From: Agaricus subrufescens
Taxonomy: Eukaryota; Basidiomycota; Agaricomycetes; Agaricales; Agaricaceae
Direction of reading: 5' to 3'
DNA length: 64,000 bases
Assembly: GCA_029945375.1 (NCBI GenBank)
Contig: CM057060.1
Location: 2,852,001-2,916,000 of the forward strand
Shown here piece after piece: positions 1 to 13,864 of the stretch. The notes beneath the pieces were generated by a model that ran no database searches, was not told the origin of the DNA, and worked only from the letters and a program-made list of their open reading frames with translations. Position 1 is the first letter of the stretch. Every line of letters starts with the position of its first letter. A program made the position numbers and the translations under genes.

Positions 1-539
1 GTTACCGTTACCGGCCATTCCCTCGGTGAGCTCTTCTATCCTCCTATACCATAAAAAGGTGAACTGAAATCCATGTATAGGCGGTGCCATTGCCGTAATC
101 TCTGCCGTCCATCTTAAGCTCCATTTGCCCTCGACTACAACATTTAAAGTAGTCACATACGGCTGTCCTCGCGTTGGCAACCAACAATTTGTCGATTACT
201 TCAACTCACGTTTCCGCAATGCCAACTCTCGCATTGACAATCAGTAAGTCATCATTTTTCTTTTCTAGCTATCTCCTTCAGGGGTAAAGAAGGTGCTAGA
301 ATCTAATATATCATTGTATTTTTAGGGATGACATCGTGCCAATCGTTCCTGGTCGTTTCTTGGGCTTTGCCCATGTTGAAGGAGAAATTCATATATTGAA
401 TAACCTTAATTGGGTCTCTTGCCCCGGTCAAGATAATACCGACGCAGATTGCACTATCGGATATGTCCCTAATATCTTTTCTGGTGAAACTAGTGACCAT
501 AGTGGTCCTTATGACGGTATCTCGATGGGTTGTTCATGA
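1..539 (+). CDS. Class-3 lipase / feruloyl-esterase-like hydrolase, 3' part
   Basis: The window opens inside this gene. Three exons are visible: 1-25, 81-243 and 326-539, with introns 26-80 and 244-325. The joined product contains the nucleophile elbow GHSLGGAIA, in which the first intron splits LGG, then YGCPRVGNQQF, the acidic motif DDIVP, and a late His in SDHSGPY. Ser, Asp and His in that order fit the alpha/beta-hydrolase triad of the Lipase_3 family. Many fungal members are secreted and act on triglycerides or feruloyl esters. The substrate cannot be told from this part, and the N-terminus with any signal peptide lies outside the window. The stop is TGA at 537-539. Confidence 0.85.
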
Positions 540-2268
540 TACCTTGATAGGGTAAAAGAAAATCATCATTGTAATCTATGAATATCACACGTCACTGATG
601 CTTCTGAGACTGGAAACATACGGAAGCCAAACGTGTGTTATCAGACTACTGTTCTGTGACGACTCTCAATGGAAACTCCATGCTCAGAATTCTCAGAATC
701 GACCAGCCGTAACCAGTTCATGAGTCATAAACTGTGATATTGATCTCTTGATTGAGAGTAGTAACCTACACGTGACTTGGCGCGTATATAATTTTAGGTG
801 GCATTAATGTCAATTCGTAAAATGACACCAGCGTTCCCACTTAATCCCGAGAAAGCCTGGTTCAGTGGCTATCGCATCCCATACGAAACGTTTTGTCAAT
901 GGGTCGTCACCCTTCCACAACCTGCGTCGGCTCCCCCGCACGAGCCTGGCAATCATCGTCGCCTCTATTATTTTTCATTCTGGCTTGACTGGACTAATAC
1001 CCTTCCCATCGACTCTAAATGGATGGTACCGAGAATCAGATGTAAGTTTAAATCGTCCTCTCCCGCCACTTTCTTCTCATTTTTGTTGCAATTGAAACCG
1101 ATGCTGACGAAGAAACTACTTTGACGGTCTTCTTTCCTCTCCGATGGGTGGACTTTACTAGTAAAAACCAGGTTGTGCCTGGTGCTTCGAAATATAACCC
1201 AAGGATTTGTCAAGAAAAGGAGAGCGATAAGGCCAAACTTGAAACCTTCCTGCAGCTCCTAAATCAACAGAACACGCCCTTGGACAGAGATAAAGTCCAG
1301 TTTGGTTGGCAGAAGGAAGTGCACCCGAGGGATGAATGGAGATCCGTACGTTTCGCACTCCTTCTCCTTTTCCTCGCGACCACTCACGATATGAGCTTAG
1401 TTTTGAATTTGCGTTTTTGAACTGCCTATAAGGTGACAGCGCCTTATTCGCTTTACTTCTGAGTAATCAAGGAATGTTCCTCGTATTTCGAAGCTTGAAA
1501 CTGTATTAGCTGTGAACAGCATGAATATCAGGTCTAATTGAAGTATCTACACGCTTTGAGTGTTTTGTGACTCCAATTCTGTAGATCTGATCCCATCTCA
1601 TCCGGCCTCTTGTGAGAACAGCGCAAAGACCAAACTTCGGGATAGTAAGCTGCAGTGTCATATAGCTATGGATGTCCTCAACAGCCTGGACGGTCAGTTG
1701 AGTATTATTGAGTGAGGGAAGGATAGGTTGATTCATTCAAATGTTCCCTTCAAGTTGTGGTGCGCCGTATCGTAACTCATTGGTCTACGGAGCAACAAAA
1801 AGAAAGACGACTAACATTGTTGGAATAAGATGGTCCGGTTGGATGCAGGGCTGGGAAACAGAGCGCGTTACCGCAAAACCTCTCCTCTAAGTTGTAGATT
1901 TCCTTGAATCATATGAGATTGTTTAGTCTACGGAGACCAGGTGATATCCAAAGGCTCTATAAAGGCTCGGCTACGAAAGTCTTAGTTGGCGTCCTCGATG
2001 TCTATTCTCTCTTCGCAATGAGTTAGAATATACATCAGCTAAACATAGAACGCTTATTACATATGCAATATATATAATCCTTGATCTATTGTACAGATGC
2101 CCTTGGTAAGATACATCGGAATGTTATGAGGACACATAAAAGTTCATCGTTATACATCGTGTATATACCAGAAAGCATAGTTCGCGTGAGCCAAAGCAGG
2201 AAAGAAAGCAAAAAAAAACAAACAGCGATCAGAAAAAGGAAAAATGGTCAATAATTTATGAAGAGGAA
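540..2268. other. Intergenic, with a possible decayed gene at about 798-1420
   Basis: No convincing gene model was found. Open stretches on the plus strand at 798-1030 (with IPYETFCQWV and YYFSFWLDWTN) and 1121-1345 (with TVFFPLRWVDF and VQFGWQKEVHPRDEW) have protein-like composition and might be neighbouring exons. A donor-like GTAAGT follows at about 1041, but no acceptor joins the two frames. They could be a gene relic or chance. The rest, including the AT-rich 2000-2268 stretch, shows nothing I recognise. Confidence 0.25.
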
Positions 2269-3133
2269 TCAAAAGGTCTCGAGGAATCTCGATCCTCCTT
2301 CAAATGTGGTGGGTACAGAGTTTATCTTGGCGCGAAGCGGGACATCGCGTTCGTGTGGATAAGAAGTTGGAATCATAGGCGCATTCGCTGGAATACTAGG
2401 GCCTGGTCGATTTTGGGGAATTGTTGGCGAACTAGGGGCTGATATGGGTGGTGTTGACAGATGTGTATGCATATGGATTGGGGAAGCACTTGGGGAGGGA
2501 GGAAACCGATCCCGCTCGGGTGGAAGGCTAACTCTGATACTAGGGGTATCGAATCGAATGCTAGAAGCTGATATAGGAGAAGCTAGGGACCGGATATTAG
2601 AGCCAAAAGAGGCGGAGCCGGTCAAGATGCTGTCACGTTTATCTGGTGAGGTCATCCGATTAATTTGAATGGATTGCGGAGCTTGAGGTTGAAGATCGTC
2701 GACTAATTGAACAGGAAGTCCTTCCCGGACCTTACTCTGCCTTTTTATCAACAAAGATAGTAGTGATAACTGGTTGAGACTGACCGTGCGAGTGGAAAAA
2801 AACCGACGGTATTTCGTGGGATGCCAGAACCTTTGTTGCCGCCTGACGTCGTCTGCGGGAATTCCATATTTCGTTTTGCGTGATGACTTGTGCCTTTTTG
2901 GTAGTTCTTCGTCAGAGATTCTTTCTTCTCGCAGCAGGAAGTAAATGGCGATGAGGGAGGCCAGAATGATCAAGCAGAGGACAACGATCAATATGATAAA
3001 CCCTGAGAGTCAAAAGGTCATTAGAGGTTCCGGACATAGTTTATCATCGTCGCAGCTTACCAGCGGAGGAGCCACCTAATTTCGGTACCCCTCTGCGATT
3101 CAACACCATATCACCTGAATCCCGCTGGTCCAT
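2269..3133 (-). CDS. Single-pass membrane protein of unknown function
   Basis: Two exons, 3061-3133 and 2269-3002, with a GTAAGC...CTCAG intron between them, give 268 aa. The first ATG (3133) starts a short hydrophilic N-terminus, followed by one transmembrane helix (about residues 25-46, GFIILIVVLCLIILASLIAIYFLL region). After it comes a basic stretch with KRHKSSRKTK. The remaining roughly 190 residues are Ser/Pro-rich and probably disordered, with several SPxxSP-type motifs that could be phosphosites. There is no signal peptide, so the likely topology is a short N-terminal end and a long C-terminal tail on the cytosolic side. The family was not recognised; many basidiomycete genomes encode small anchored proteins of this kind. 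Confidence 0.7.
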
Positions 3134-4455
3134 GACGCGAGCCCTTGTCTGGATCGAGAATCAAAGTCCGAGGCTTGGAAGAAGAAGATTAGGGAGGCTG
3201 CCTTGTCTTGTTTTACTTTTGGAAATATCTATGCGCGTTGGTGGCACATTGAGAGGGAAGGGCTTGTGACGGAGTCAAGAGTATCAGTCGAGAGCTGACC
3301 TCGAATGGGTACCCGCGGCAAAGTCCGAGACACTAAGACGAAAGGACGTAACTCGCTTGGATCATCCCTGTCACTTTCGTGCAGGGCATCAAGTCAAAAC
3401 AAGCATTTAGCAGGTGTCAGACAGCAAGTTCGTCCACCTTATAATAGACTGTGTCCAACTGTCAGTACTGTATATCATTCACTCAGTTGTTTTTCTTTGA
3501 AGTCTAAAGGGGTACGGATGCTCGTGCCATAACATTAAGAGGGCAATTGATAAATAAGAGAAATTTGGTCTGGACTCTTGGGCGACTACTGCTTTGTTTT
3601 TAAATAGAGATTACTCCTATCAAGGGATTTACTGAGTTGTCAATTTAACAGAGGAAAGACGTACCTCAACTGACTTGAAGTTGCCACATCAAGTGAGTTG
3701 CGTTATTGTTGTATGAGGTCGATATCCTTTGCTTGCGCCATTTCTCTAGTTGACCGGCTAGTAGCACTGACGATAGATCGCGCCGCCTTGTTGCCACCAT
3801 AACACACAACTGTGACGCGGTACCACATTTTCTGATGCAGCCGGCGCTTGATGTCCCTCCATGTATGCTGTTGCAAGTCTCAATCACCAGTTTCACATGT
3901 CATGTCATGCTCATAGGCACAATTGAGAAGGGCCTCTTTGACAGTAGGAAGGCAAAGGGTCGAGAAGGAGCGTAGTTATTGCGACTCTTATCTTGCAGTA
4001 GGAACTCGTTGGAATCTGGAATTCAGCCTCAGATTTACTATCAGATGTGGTAGAGTCCCTGGAGGCAAAAGTAGGAAAGTAACATTGAGAATTTGCAAAG
4101 GAGAGCTACCGACATTAAGAGGGAGGTTGCCGAGCGAGCAACGAGAATCAGTGGTAGACCACGTGTTTGTCATAAGTTATTTATGAAGATTCTTGAAGAA
4201 CGATCTCTGGTCCACATCTCCCATTCACCTCCTCATCCACTTCTCACTCTCAGCAAACCTTTATCCTCCCTAGAAACCTGTGCAGATTCTGATCCTTCAG
4301 AATATATAACCGTATTTACCGCATCTGCATACAACTGGGTGTAGAACCGCCGCCGTCCGGAATCCCTTTGGAATGGCTTGTGGAATCGGATTCTTTCCGA
4401 TCTCCCGTTCGATTGAGGACCGCAACATACCATATACTTCAGTGAAAAAGAAGCC
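3134..4455. other. Intergenic region, nothing recognised
   Basis: Only short overlapping open frames without family resemblance or coherent splice structure were seen. It contains the upstream regions of the divergent genes on either side. Confidence 0.5.
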
Positions 4456-5009
4456 ATGCCTCATTTAACTTCCCAAACGGACAACGACAGTGACACCAAC
4501 GAGGAACCTTCCGATCATCGATCACCCCTTCCAAGACAGAATGACGGCAGGTTTAATGAAAGTCATTCTGATGTCAAAAGTTCATTTGGGACGACTGCCG
4601 ACGGCAATGCAAATGCAATGATTCCCGATTTTGTGGTTTCTGCAGTTTCATCCAGGTCCCGCAGGCCTAGAGAGGAACATATGAGGAACAGATTTCAATA
4701 CAAACAAACATTGTCTGCGTATCTCGAGTCGGCTGCTGTAGAAACTGAGTACTCTGCTAGTCTGGCTTTTAGGGACAAGAAAAACGACCAATTTGCAGAA
4801 GATTGTCTTGGGTGGGAGATCTTGCATATGTTCTTAGCAATCTCCTAACTATCGCAGCTACTCCCGAAGCCTTCATAACGGATTCGGTCCATACCAACTT
4901 TCTCATGCAATATGTAGGATAACGTTGCAGGAATGTGACCAATACATAGCTGGAAAAGTCAAGACGCAAATATACACGATTGCAGGTCATTCATTCTTCC
5001 GCTTCTTGA
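4456..5009 (+). CDS. Small hypothetical protein
   Basis: The ATG at 4456 is in good context (AAGCC before it). The unspliced frame ends at 4848, but a better model has introns at about 4750-4800 (GTACTC...TTGCAG) and 4914-4985 (GTAGGA...TTGCAG). This joins the frame ending AVETE to RLSWVGDLAYVLSNLLTIAA and then to a short tail ending at TGA 5007-5009. The N-terminal half is polar and Asp/Ser-rich; the C-terminal half looks like an amphipathic helix region. No family was recognised. It sits 67 bp from the stop of the convergent UTP20 gene. The splice model is inferred from frame continuity only. Confidence 0.4.
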
Positions 5010-5076
5010 ACCTTCCTCTACTCTCACTGGATGAAGTTAGCTCACTAACCACAGTCTAAATCAGAAAAAAAATTAC

Positions 5077-8000
5077 TTACGCAAAGCTTCTATCCTTGCG
5101 CTTCCGGCTCTCTTTTTTAATGACATTTCTCTGTCGCTTCCGCTTTGCCGCGGCTTCCGGGTTTGTAGCCACCTGTAGTGCCCGAGCAACTTTACGGTTC
5201 TGTTGCAACTCCACTGTTCTCTGTCGTATCTGACTATAAACCTTGGAGAACTTCGTCGTGCCAACTTTAGCCTGCACCAAGTCTCGTAATTCTATTGCCG
5301 TAGTCTTGATTTCCTCTATTATGACGTCGGTACAGTCAGACAAGGAAGCAGCATATGAACGTACCTATTTGAGTATCATGAATAGTATCATCTTCGGAAA
5401 AACGGTGCACAGGCGTAAGGATATGCACGAGGAACGTTTCCAATCTCTCCGCATCCATATATGATGCCATGGCTGCGAACCAACGTAATGCGGCTAGAGG
5501 TTGATGATGCCACGCTGACTATACAGGTATAAGTACACTGTGAGGGGATGTTAAAAAAACACGGGCTCACCGTACTTGTGGCACGACTCCGTCTAGCTAT
5601 GTGAGCAGATTTGATCTGATATGAGAGCTTCGAGAATAGCCATGAAAGGGGGTCTTTCGCCTTTCCTTTGTCGTCATCGGCTGCCTTCTTATTATCATGA
5701 TCCCCAATCGCATCGTCCAGTAGATCATCCGCAAGGTTAGCATCACTTTCCATATCGCTCGGCTTGGCTGTCTCTTGCGGAATGGCGTAGAAGCATTTCC
5801 CAACGAAAAACAAGTTCTTCACGATTTGCAACCCAAGCGCCTCATCGAGGTTCTTGCTCTTCAGTTGTAACGTCAACTTTTTGGTAATATCTCGCATTCC
5901 AGCCAACGAAGCGGGATGGTCGTCAGGCAAATCTCGTCGGGGACTCGATATCGGCAATCCAGTGTAAAGCAGCCCAAGAAGTCGGCAAGCGGCGGTGCGT
6001 ACCCAAGCATGCGGGTAAAGTAAATGTGAAGTTATGAGGCCCCACGATATCTTGGTATCATCCATAGTCACATCGGGGAATGCTCGAAGAACTTTGAAAA
6101 GTACTGAGAGCGAATGATATGGAATCTTCCATTCCAAGTCAACTTCCATCGCGTCACCCTGTTCATCATCATGGAACTCGAGAGACTCAGAGCTCTTGGT
6201 AAGGGCGGTGTAAAGGTCTTCTATTATTTTGGGTAAAAATGGCTGAGCCTCCGTTTGTGCTGCGTCTACGATGAATCCATAAACTTGGGATGAAACCCAG
6301 ATTAATTGTGGTTGTGCGCTTTGTGTAGCCCAAGCATGCAGGTGCGAAAATATCAGCTTCTTCCTCTCCTCGTCTAAACGCGCATACAGGCCTTTTATCA
6401 ACTCCGCAGCCATCTCCCGACATTTCGCTGAATCGTCATTCGATATGACCATGACAAATGCCACGAACAACAAATCCGCATACTCGTGAATTAGATTGTC
6501 CTGGAATTTCACTATGACAGCGCTGAGCAATTCCATCACCGATTTTCGACCGCTTTCGTGGATGTAAGAAAGGTTCTTAGCAAAGAACGCCATCTGATTT
6601 CGTAATCGACCTTTCCCTTGTGGGTAATCGAGGAGGAACTGGAGTAGGACACTACGACAGAGTTCTTGGACCTGAGGTGACTGGCTGGTGACCATGATTT
6701 CACCGACTTTATCCATGATGTCATAAATTTCAGGGACAACAAGCTTGCGGGCGACAATGGCACGAAGTACCGTGAATACTGCAGCTTGGCGATCGTGCTC
6801 CTCCAGGTCCGGAGTCAAGAGTTCCAAGAGGAAAATAAGGTCTTTTTCCTTCACCTGAGCACTAGGAAAGTCTCGGAGGATGGTAGCCAGGGATCGGAAT
6901 GCCACTTGAACAATTTCAGATTCGGTATTGCCTGTTTGGCGAATAATGCCGATCATTTGCGAGAGGAAGACCGGCACAAACTTGGGCAGATTTTTAAGAG
7001 GACATTTTGTCAGGCCAGCGGCACACTTTAGGCCAAGCATGATGACAGGAGCGTCGGTCGAGTAGAGAGTATTGCCGACGACGACGACAATGGATTCTAA
7101 TCGTTTGATCGTTTCAGCATCATGGAAATCAAAGCGACTCCGACGGAGGGCGGTGTTGAGTAGGTCTAGTCCAAAGGCAACAAATCTAATCAAAAATTTA
7201 GAAAAGCAATGAGGTATTCAAAAAATTTCCTACCTAAAAGAATTGTTTGCATAGTGATCTACGTCCGCATCGGCCTCTCTCTTCGACTGCACGATTACGT
7301 CCCCCTTCGGGGTTGTCTTCCTCGGCGCTGTCTGTTTGAGAAACTTCGCGTTCTGACTGATCAACGTATGGCATAGAACTATCAACTCCGTTGGAACCAG
7401 ATGTCGATTACTATTCAGACCGGAAGCAACCCTCTTGAAAACTTCCTCAACGAGTTGCATCACTTTGAAAGACTCCGTCTCTTGCATGATGGCGCGTAAG
7501 GGAGCAAGTAAACTACTGATCTTGTTTGGGCTGATAACTTTGGCAGTCATGGCAAAAGAATCAAGGCCCCGTGATGAAGATCCTCGCACTTCACGCATCT
7601 TCGTCTTGAAGTCCTCGGCCTGTACATCCTTCCCCGACTCTCCGAAAATGACCTCCGCAGAAACGTGGGCAATATCATTCACACAATCATCTAGCAGAGT
7701 AAATGTATCTGCATGTTCTGGAGAGGTGACTTGAACCATGATCGCATGCGTGACGAATGCAAGGACATGGAGTTGAGGACCACGTGTAAGTGCACTACGG
7801 AGCTCTTTGAACACAAAAGGGAGATAGCTGGAACCAAGACTGATACTGATGCGGACAAGGGCATCCCTGACGAGGTCTCGAGTTTCCTGCGAGCGACTGC
7901 GGAGGATTTGACTTAGAATTGTCAGGAGTCGTATGATTTGTTGCTCCCGTGTACCATCTGGAAGGTGTTTGATGACAGTAACGATACCAATAGCAACAGG

Positions 8001-11000
8001 AATACGCGTATTGTCGTCCGTCGTTGCGTCATATTTCTCTAGGTAGTTCAGCAGAGCGGGAAGCAAACGTGCATTAACAGCATCCGCGATACGTGAGACT
8101 TGTGTTGCCGATAGCGCTGGTACAAGAGCCTTGTGCCTTTCATCCGGTTGGTTGTCCTCGGCAGTATCATCTCCTACTTCATCCTCATCCTTCTTATCAT
8201 CCTCTACAACTGTCTCGTCCATCGGGAAATGGAAGTGTTCCAGAACCGCAACCAACGTCCGTACATAAATCCTCTCGTTTTCGTCCTTCACTTTCGACAG
8301 CTTTATATACGTCTGCACAAGCCCATGATATGCAGACCAGCTAAGCTGCTTCGCCATTCGTCCCACAGCTGCGATAGCGTCTGTAACAAGATGATGATCG
8401 ACAGTAGATGCGATAAAGATTCCGACAAGGGGCATGAAAATTTCCGAGAGAGTGCCGCTACGCAGGTGGCCCTCGTCGCAGTGATCCCCTAGCCGTCTGA
8501 GGGCTCTCGAACGACGATGTAACTGAACATGCAATATGTTGTTAAAAAAATTCGCTTCTTCGTCTCCCCCCTCCAACAAGACTCGCATGTCCTTCAACGA
8601 TGCCGTAAAATCGAGTTTCTCCACTGCGTAAGCAATGACACCCAATACCTCTGCCCTGACTAGTTCATTCTTCGATCTCAATCCATTCTTTAACCCAGGT
8701 AACAATAGCTTCAAGAAGACCTCTTCGAATTGTTTCTCATCCTCTCTTCGTGTCGCAACGACATCAATAAGATGTTTCATCGAGAATGATGCATTATTCC
8801 GGATAGCTAACTCGGCCGCATCTTGGATGCAGAACAACGAATTGTACAACACAGGTGCCCAATCCGTAGGGGAAAGTGTCTGGTACGCAGCTTCGTTGAG
8901 CCGATCAAATGCTGTCAAACGCCGGTCGAAATCGGGTTCGTCAATTCGTTTCTTCGAGTAAGCATTCAGGTCCTCCAATAACTGAGCTAAATCTTGGAAA
9001 CCACCGAGCTCCGCCAGCTGACCAAATGCCTGGACCAGATTGATACGAGAGGGTTTGGACCGAAGAGACTGGAACAGCTGGCTCAAGAGGTCGTATGTTT
9101 TTCTGTAGATCCCGGTCTCCCTATCATGTAGCTCAGGTATGAGCCCCATGAGACTCTTCATAATCTTCAACAAATCGACCTTGACTTTTTCCGAGACAAA
9201 TCTCGCAGGTTTGCGAAGGAGTGGAATAAATAGTGTAAGGAGTGTCGTAGCTTGAGCCGAGTCCTCAGAATATTGCGCAATCTCCGACAAAATCCCAATT
9301 TGTCGTTGCCCAATGGGCGTAGCGACCGTCGCGGTATCTTTTACACGCTCCACTAGCACCGCCAAGTTGTCCAACAATTTCGAGACGTAGGGTTTGAGGA
9401 CGGTATCTCGTATACCATCGTCAACAGTGGAATGTGCCAGAATATGTTCAGTAATGTCGAAAACCCGCATTATAACAGATGGTTTGACGTTTGTTGCGAC
9501 CAAGCAATCGTACACTTTGGGCAGCAGTATGCCAGAATACCCTGTCAGGAAAGTGCTATACTCGCTCCTCGAAGACCAGACGTGAAACAGTTCCATAAGA
9601 GCAGACGGCGCTTGCGTGTTCTCTTTGTCTAATTTCGCTAAGCGAGGAATAACGAAAGCATCGAAAGCTGCAGGAAGGAACGGTGTAAAGTCGAATTCAA
9701 CGCGAGTCTTGAAGAAGTCCGCAAATCGTTTGATACCAAGTTGCCGCATGCTACGCGCGACTTTCACCGAGGTCGGTGAGCTTGCTAGACTTGTGTCATG
9801 GTGGTTACCATTATCGTCAGGATCCTCCGCGTCCTCGATTCCCTCTCCTTCTGCCGCCTCATCAATCTCATCTTGACCCAGTGCATCTAAACGTTTTTGA
9901 GCGGCACACAGGATATTAATGTTTGATCCTAACAGCGCCGGCCAATAACGCACAAGCCTCGATCCCAGATTCTTCATGACATCCCCTAACAGATTCAAAT
10001 ACCCAACAACCTGCTTATCCGTCACCTCTTTTAGAAACTCCTCAACCACAAACCCGCCTTCTCCGTTGTCCTGCTGTGCAAGCTTATGAGAGCCCAAAGG
10101 TTTCAACATCAAATCAACAAGTAAACCAAGTTCTTCATCTGAACATCCAGAAAGGACCGTAAGAACAGCCGCCCTCCGATCCGCGCCCCTAGCCCTTCCT
10201 CTTCTTTCCAACATCAGGCCAAACAGCAATCGAATAATGACATCTACCACATCAACCCTTTCTACAGGATCAATAGAACCAATCTGCAATGACGTCAATT
10301 CGTCACGCCACCGCGTATCATCAAGCAACGCCCTAATTTTTTCTTCATGATTCGCAAGCCCCAGAGGTTTATAGGTGAATAGACAAGATAGAGCCAGAGA
10401 TTGAATACCACGATCAGGGTATGAAAGATTATCGCGGTAGAATGTCCGCAATGTTTCCGTTGAGTAGAGAGCTTTGGGATTGGAGATTTTGGAGAAAAGG
10501 GTGAGCCAACTCGTAAGTTTTTGTTTTGGTAGTTTGTTGTTGTATCTCGAGGTCAGGGAGAAAAAGTGTGTAATGAGATCTCGGTTGTTTTTCTCTGCCA
10601 TGTTGTGACATTCAGCTAGCGCGACGAGCAATTGATGCTCGTAAGATAAAGGATTAAATCGTTCTCCTGTATGGGACTCCTAACGCGACGTCAATAACGA
10701 AAAGTAGGACATACTGCATATCACAAACCTTTATGAGCCCTTTGATTCGGTGTTCCGAATCCAACCATCTTGCCAGGGCGACGCGAAGTTTATGTGCGCC
10801 AGGGTCCCTCCACGATCTCTCATCTTCCCATATCTCATCAACTTGGTCTTCATCATCTTGCATCGCCTCATAACGTGTATGACGCCCAACTTCGGGATCA
10901 TTCTCTCCTTTCTTCTGAAGTTCAGAGAACATTATCCCCCATACGACATCTCCAAATCGCAATGACAGCGTTGCCAGCGCAGCAGCAGCAGGCGACCATA

Positions 11001-13521
11001 GTGGTCTCAGATTAATCTTCAACTGGGCTACAGATATCGCATACCCGTCAACACTCTGCCTAGCTAAAACTTTAAGATAAAATAACATACCAATTAACCA
11101 CCGTGCACAAAATTCTGCACTATCAGCATCACCCACCACCTGCACAACTCTCCCAATCCTTAAAACACGTTCCCTCACACCCTGCACGTCTAGAGACACT
11201 TCTTCCCCTTGTAAACATCTCTTCATCACTTCATAAATACCTCCATGTAAGAATACAATCTTCGAATCTAAAAGTCGTAGCGTGTTCAATCTAAGGACAC
11301 GAGAATGAGAAAGCAATGAAGCTTGAAGATAGGGATAAATCTCCGCGAAGGGTATTGGTGTAGGTGGTTTGCTAAACACGGTCACTAAGCAAACGTATGT
11401 CCTTGGACAATGAAAAGCGCCGCACCTTGAACGCACTAGAGGCGTTAATCCTGCAAGAAACTCGGGTGATGAGCCCCACTCCTTGATACCTCTTCGAGTC
11501 CAGTCGGAAATGTTAGTTTCTGTGGGCCATTCAACGCGAGGCCGCTGCTGTAAAGCCCGCATACATGTACCGAGGATCCAAGCCGGACTCGCTAGCGCAC
11601 TTGAACCATCAATTACCGTACTCGCGCCTTTATCAGCGACAAGAAATTCTACGTTTATCAGGTCTACGAGCTTCTTCGTCAGTTTCCCACTAAGGAGAGG
11701 CGAGACAGCCAAGATATTATCTAGTTCTACAGCCTAAGATCATCAAATCGTTAATAAGATGAAGATTTTTAAGGGAGTCATTGTGACTCACGGCCAGATC
11801 ATCACCTCTTTGCCAGACATTGAACCTCCCTTCGATAATCCATCGCTCACACCCTTCTTTCCAAACCAAATCAACATCTTCCACATTCAGTTTTCTTGCT
11901 CGCACCAAACTAGCGAGGAATTCAACTACCAGTCTTGGTTCAGCAATTATGCTATCCAGTTTTCTTGTAGCCTTGATAACAATGGGTAATGCAACGAGTT
12001 TCCATCCACTCCAGTTCAACTCGGCAAGGAGGGCATGCAACTTTATCGCGAAGACTGTGATCTGTTCAGAGGCAGAATTTGACCACGTATGTTGGAGGAA
12101 CTTGAGACCAGGACCTAGCCAGAGGGAGGTCTCCGACGCGAGAAACAGCGACGAGACAAATTTGAGAAGAGCGGGGTGGAGAGTCGTGTCATCAAGTGGG
12201 AGTGAATGGAGTTGACCGAACAACGTGGTGTGGTGAGATTCTACGCGCGTCATCGTTCAGCCAACGTATGCCAAGTGCAGAAAAAAACAAAAAAAAACAA
12301 CATACGAGACAGTCGCGATCCTTGCCGGACAGAATACGCTATGCTGATAACCTCCAGGATTCTACGCAGTTTCTCAGGTTCTGAGGTACTGATGTCACTG
12401 GTAACCTTAACGAATTCGCGAACTAGAAGGTCGCCCAGAACAGAAAATTGCTCTGCAGTTTTGACATGGTGAACGAGCGCTGTGAGAGAACGACGTAGGA
12501 TCGTATATGTCGGAGCTGGATTCTCAGCCGAGATATGGTAGGCGAGGAGAGCGGCAAAAGTTGATGATGTGGAGGTGTGTAGCGTTTGCGATATTGACTT
12601 GACAGGATGTCAGCCCTGTGAAAAAGGGGTATACTCAAGTTGATTAAACACACTTTCGATGAGAATACAATGGCCCACGCTGAGGCATCCTCCAATCCAT
12701 CAGCATTTTCCGCCAGCAGTTTCACTGCATGTTCCCTTGAAGTCGTTTTCAGTCTCCGAAGAACGGATCCCCACACTTCGGCTATCGCTCTTTGGATTTC
12801 AGGCAAACATTTTGGCAAAATTGATCGGATAGCGCCCCATGAATGTGTGATCAGTTCAGTATGGATAGAGGGCACAAGAAGATAACGAAAGAGAGACGCG
12901 ACTGTTTCGAGGAGGACTGTTAGAGCGGCGGGTTCGAGTGAGCGGGGAAAAAGTTTGAGGAGTCGCTTGAGAATAAGAGGGTAAACTGAGGATAGTGTTG
13001 TTCGAAGATCATGGGCTAGTTTTTGCATGAGACTTGGAAAGTTTTGTTAACATTCCGAACCGACAACATCACTCGATAGACTTACTCGAGGAGGGCTCGT
13101 AGCCCCTCGTCATCCGCAGAGTCCATAGCTTCTTCCCATTGGCTCACGATATCTTTCCAGTGATGCAATAGCAGCGGCATCGACAGCGACAAGGGACCGG
13201 CATAATTCGCAAACTTGATAAAGGACGGAGCGAGATTCAATTGTCGCCAATGCTCTAATGCCTCGTGAAAAAGTGATTCATTGTCCTATAAAAGCGAGTT
13301 CAAACGCGTAGAGATGTACAAAAGATGAGCACGCACACCAATTTCGCGCTCATACTGGCCCTGGTTGAATGCCGAGGGGAGGTGAACCTCTTTCAAACTC
13401 TGTGCATACGACTGATACTGATTTTGATGTCAGGAGAGATTCTGGAACGGATAAAGTACGAACAGACTTTATGTGTCTTTTCGGGCGGTGTGTATTCGTG
13501 CATGGGCTCCGAGGACGACAT
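5077..13521 (-). CDS. UTP20: U3 snoRNP / 90S pre-ribosome component UTP20
   Basis: UTP20 is a very large HEAT-repeat nucleolar protein needed for 18S rRNA maturation. I place 11 exons at 13521-13468, 13417-13337, 13285-13086, 13032-12654, 12597-12306, 12240-11792, 11733-10729, 10679-7234, 7185-5571, 5518-5365 and 5315-5077. They total 7914 nt, or 2637 aa, close to the usual 2500-2800 aa. The start gives MSSSEPMHEYTPPEKTHK followed by the family-like QSYAQSLKEVHLPSAF and the WRQLNLAPSFIKF region. The middle holds the DRIM region (long 3.4 kb exon, helical repeats). The end is a lysine/arginine-rich tail with AKRKRQRNVIKKESRKRK, typical of the family. The exon-1 donor is GTCTGT, and one acceptor (12598) is chosen only because the nearer CAG would introduce a stop. 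A 54-bp in-frame intron may also exist at about 11370-11425. Confidence 0.93.
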
Positions 13522-13864
13522 TCTGGCTCTAGGAGGGAGTAGAGGTGTTTAAAATCTTTTATCTGAGTTGCCGTGCATCAAACCGCGCCGGCAACTTCCG
13601 CGCCGGTGTTCCTAGCCAGCAACGAAACACCGTATTGTACAGAGACACTTTCCAGAGTTGACCGTCGCTATCATGATGTATTGGCGCACTTCAAGTATTG
13701 AATTTGCAAGTATGGCAGTTGATCAGACAGAAGGAATGGAATCGTGCTCCGTACTCCGAATTACCTTTCATGCTCATGCTGCCTGCCATGAAAATCTAAT
13801 TTCAAAGTCCTGACAGATAGAAAAAAGCTGTTTTTCTATCCCTCTCCCTACCTCTCCCGAATTG

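Noticed and set aside
11040..11100. A 27-bp in-frame intron in UTP20 (GTATGT...TTTTAG)
   Set aside because: Too short for a fungal spliceosomal intron and the frame reads through, so it was left as coding.
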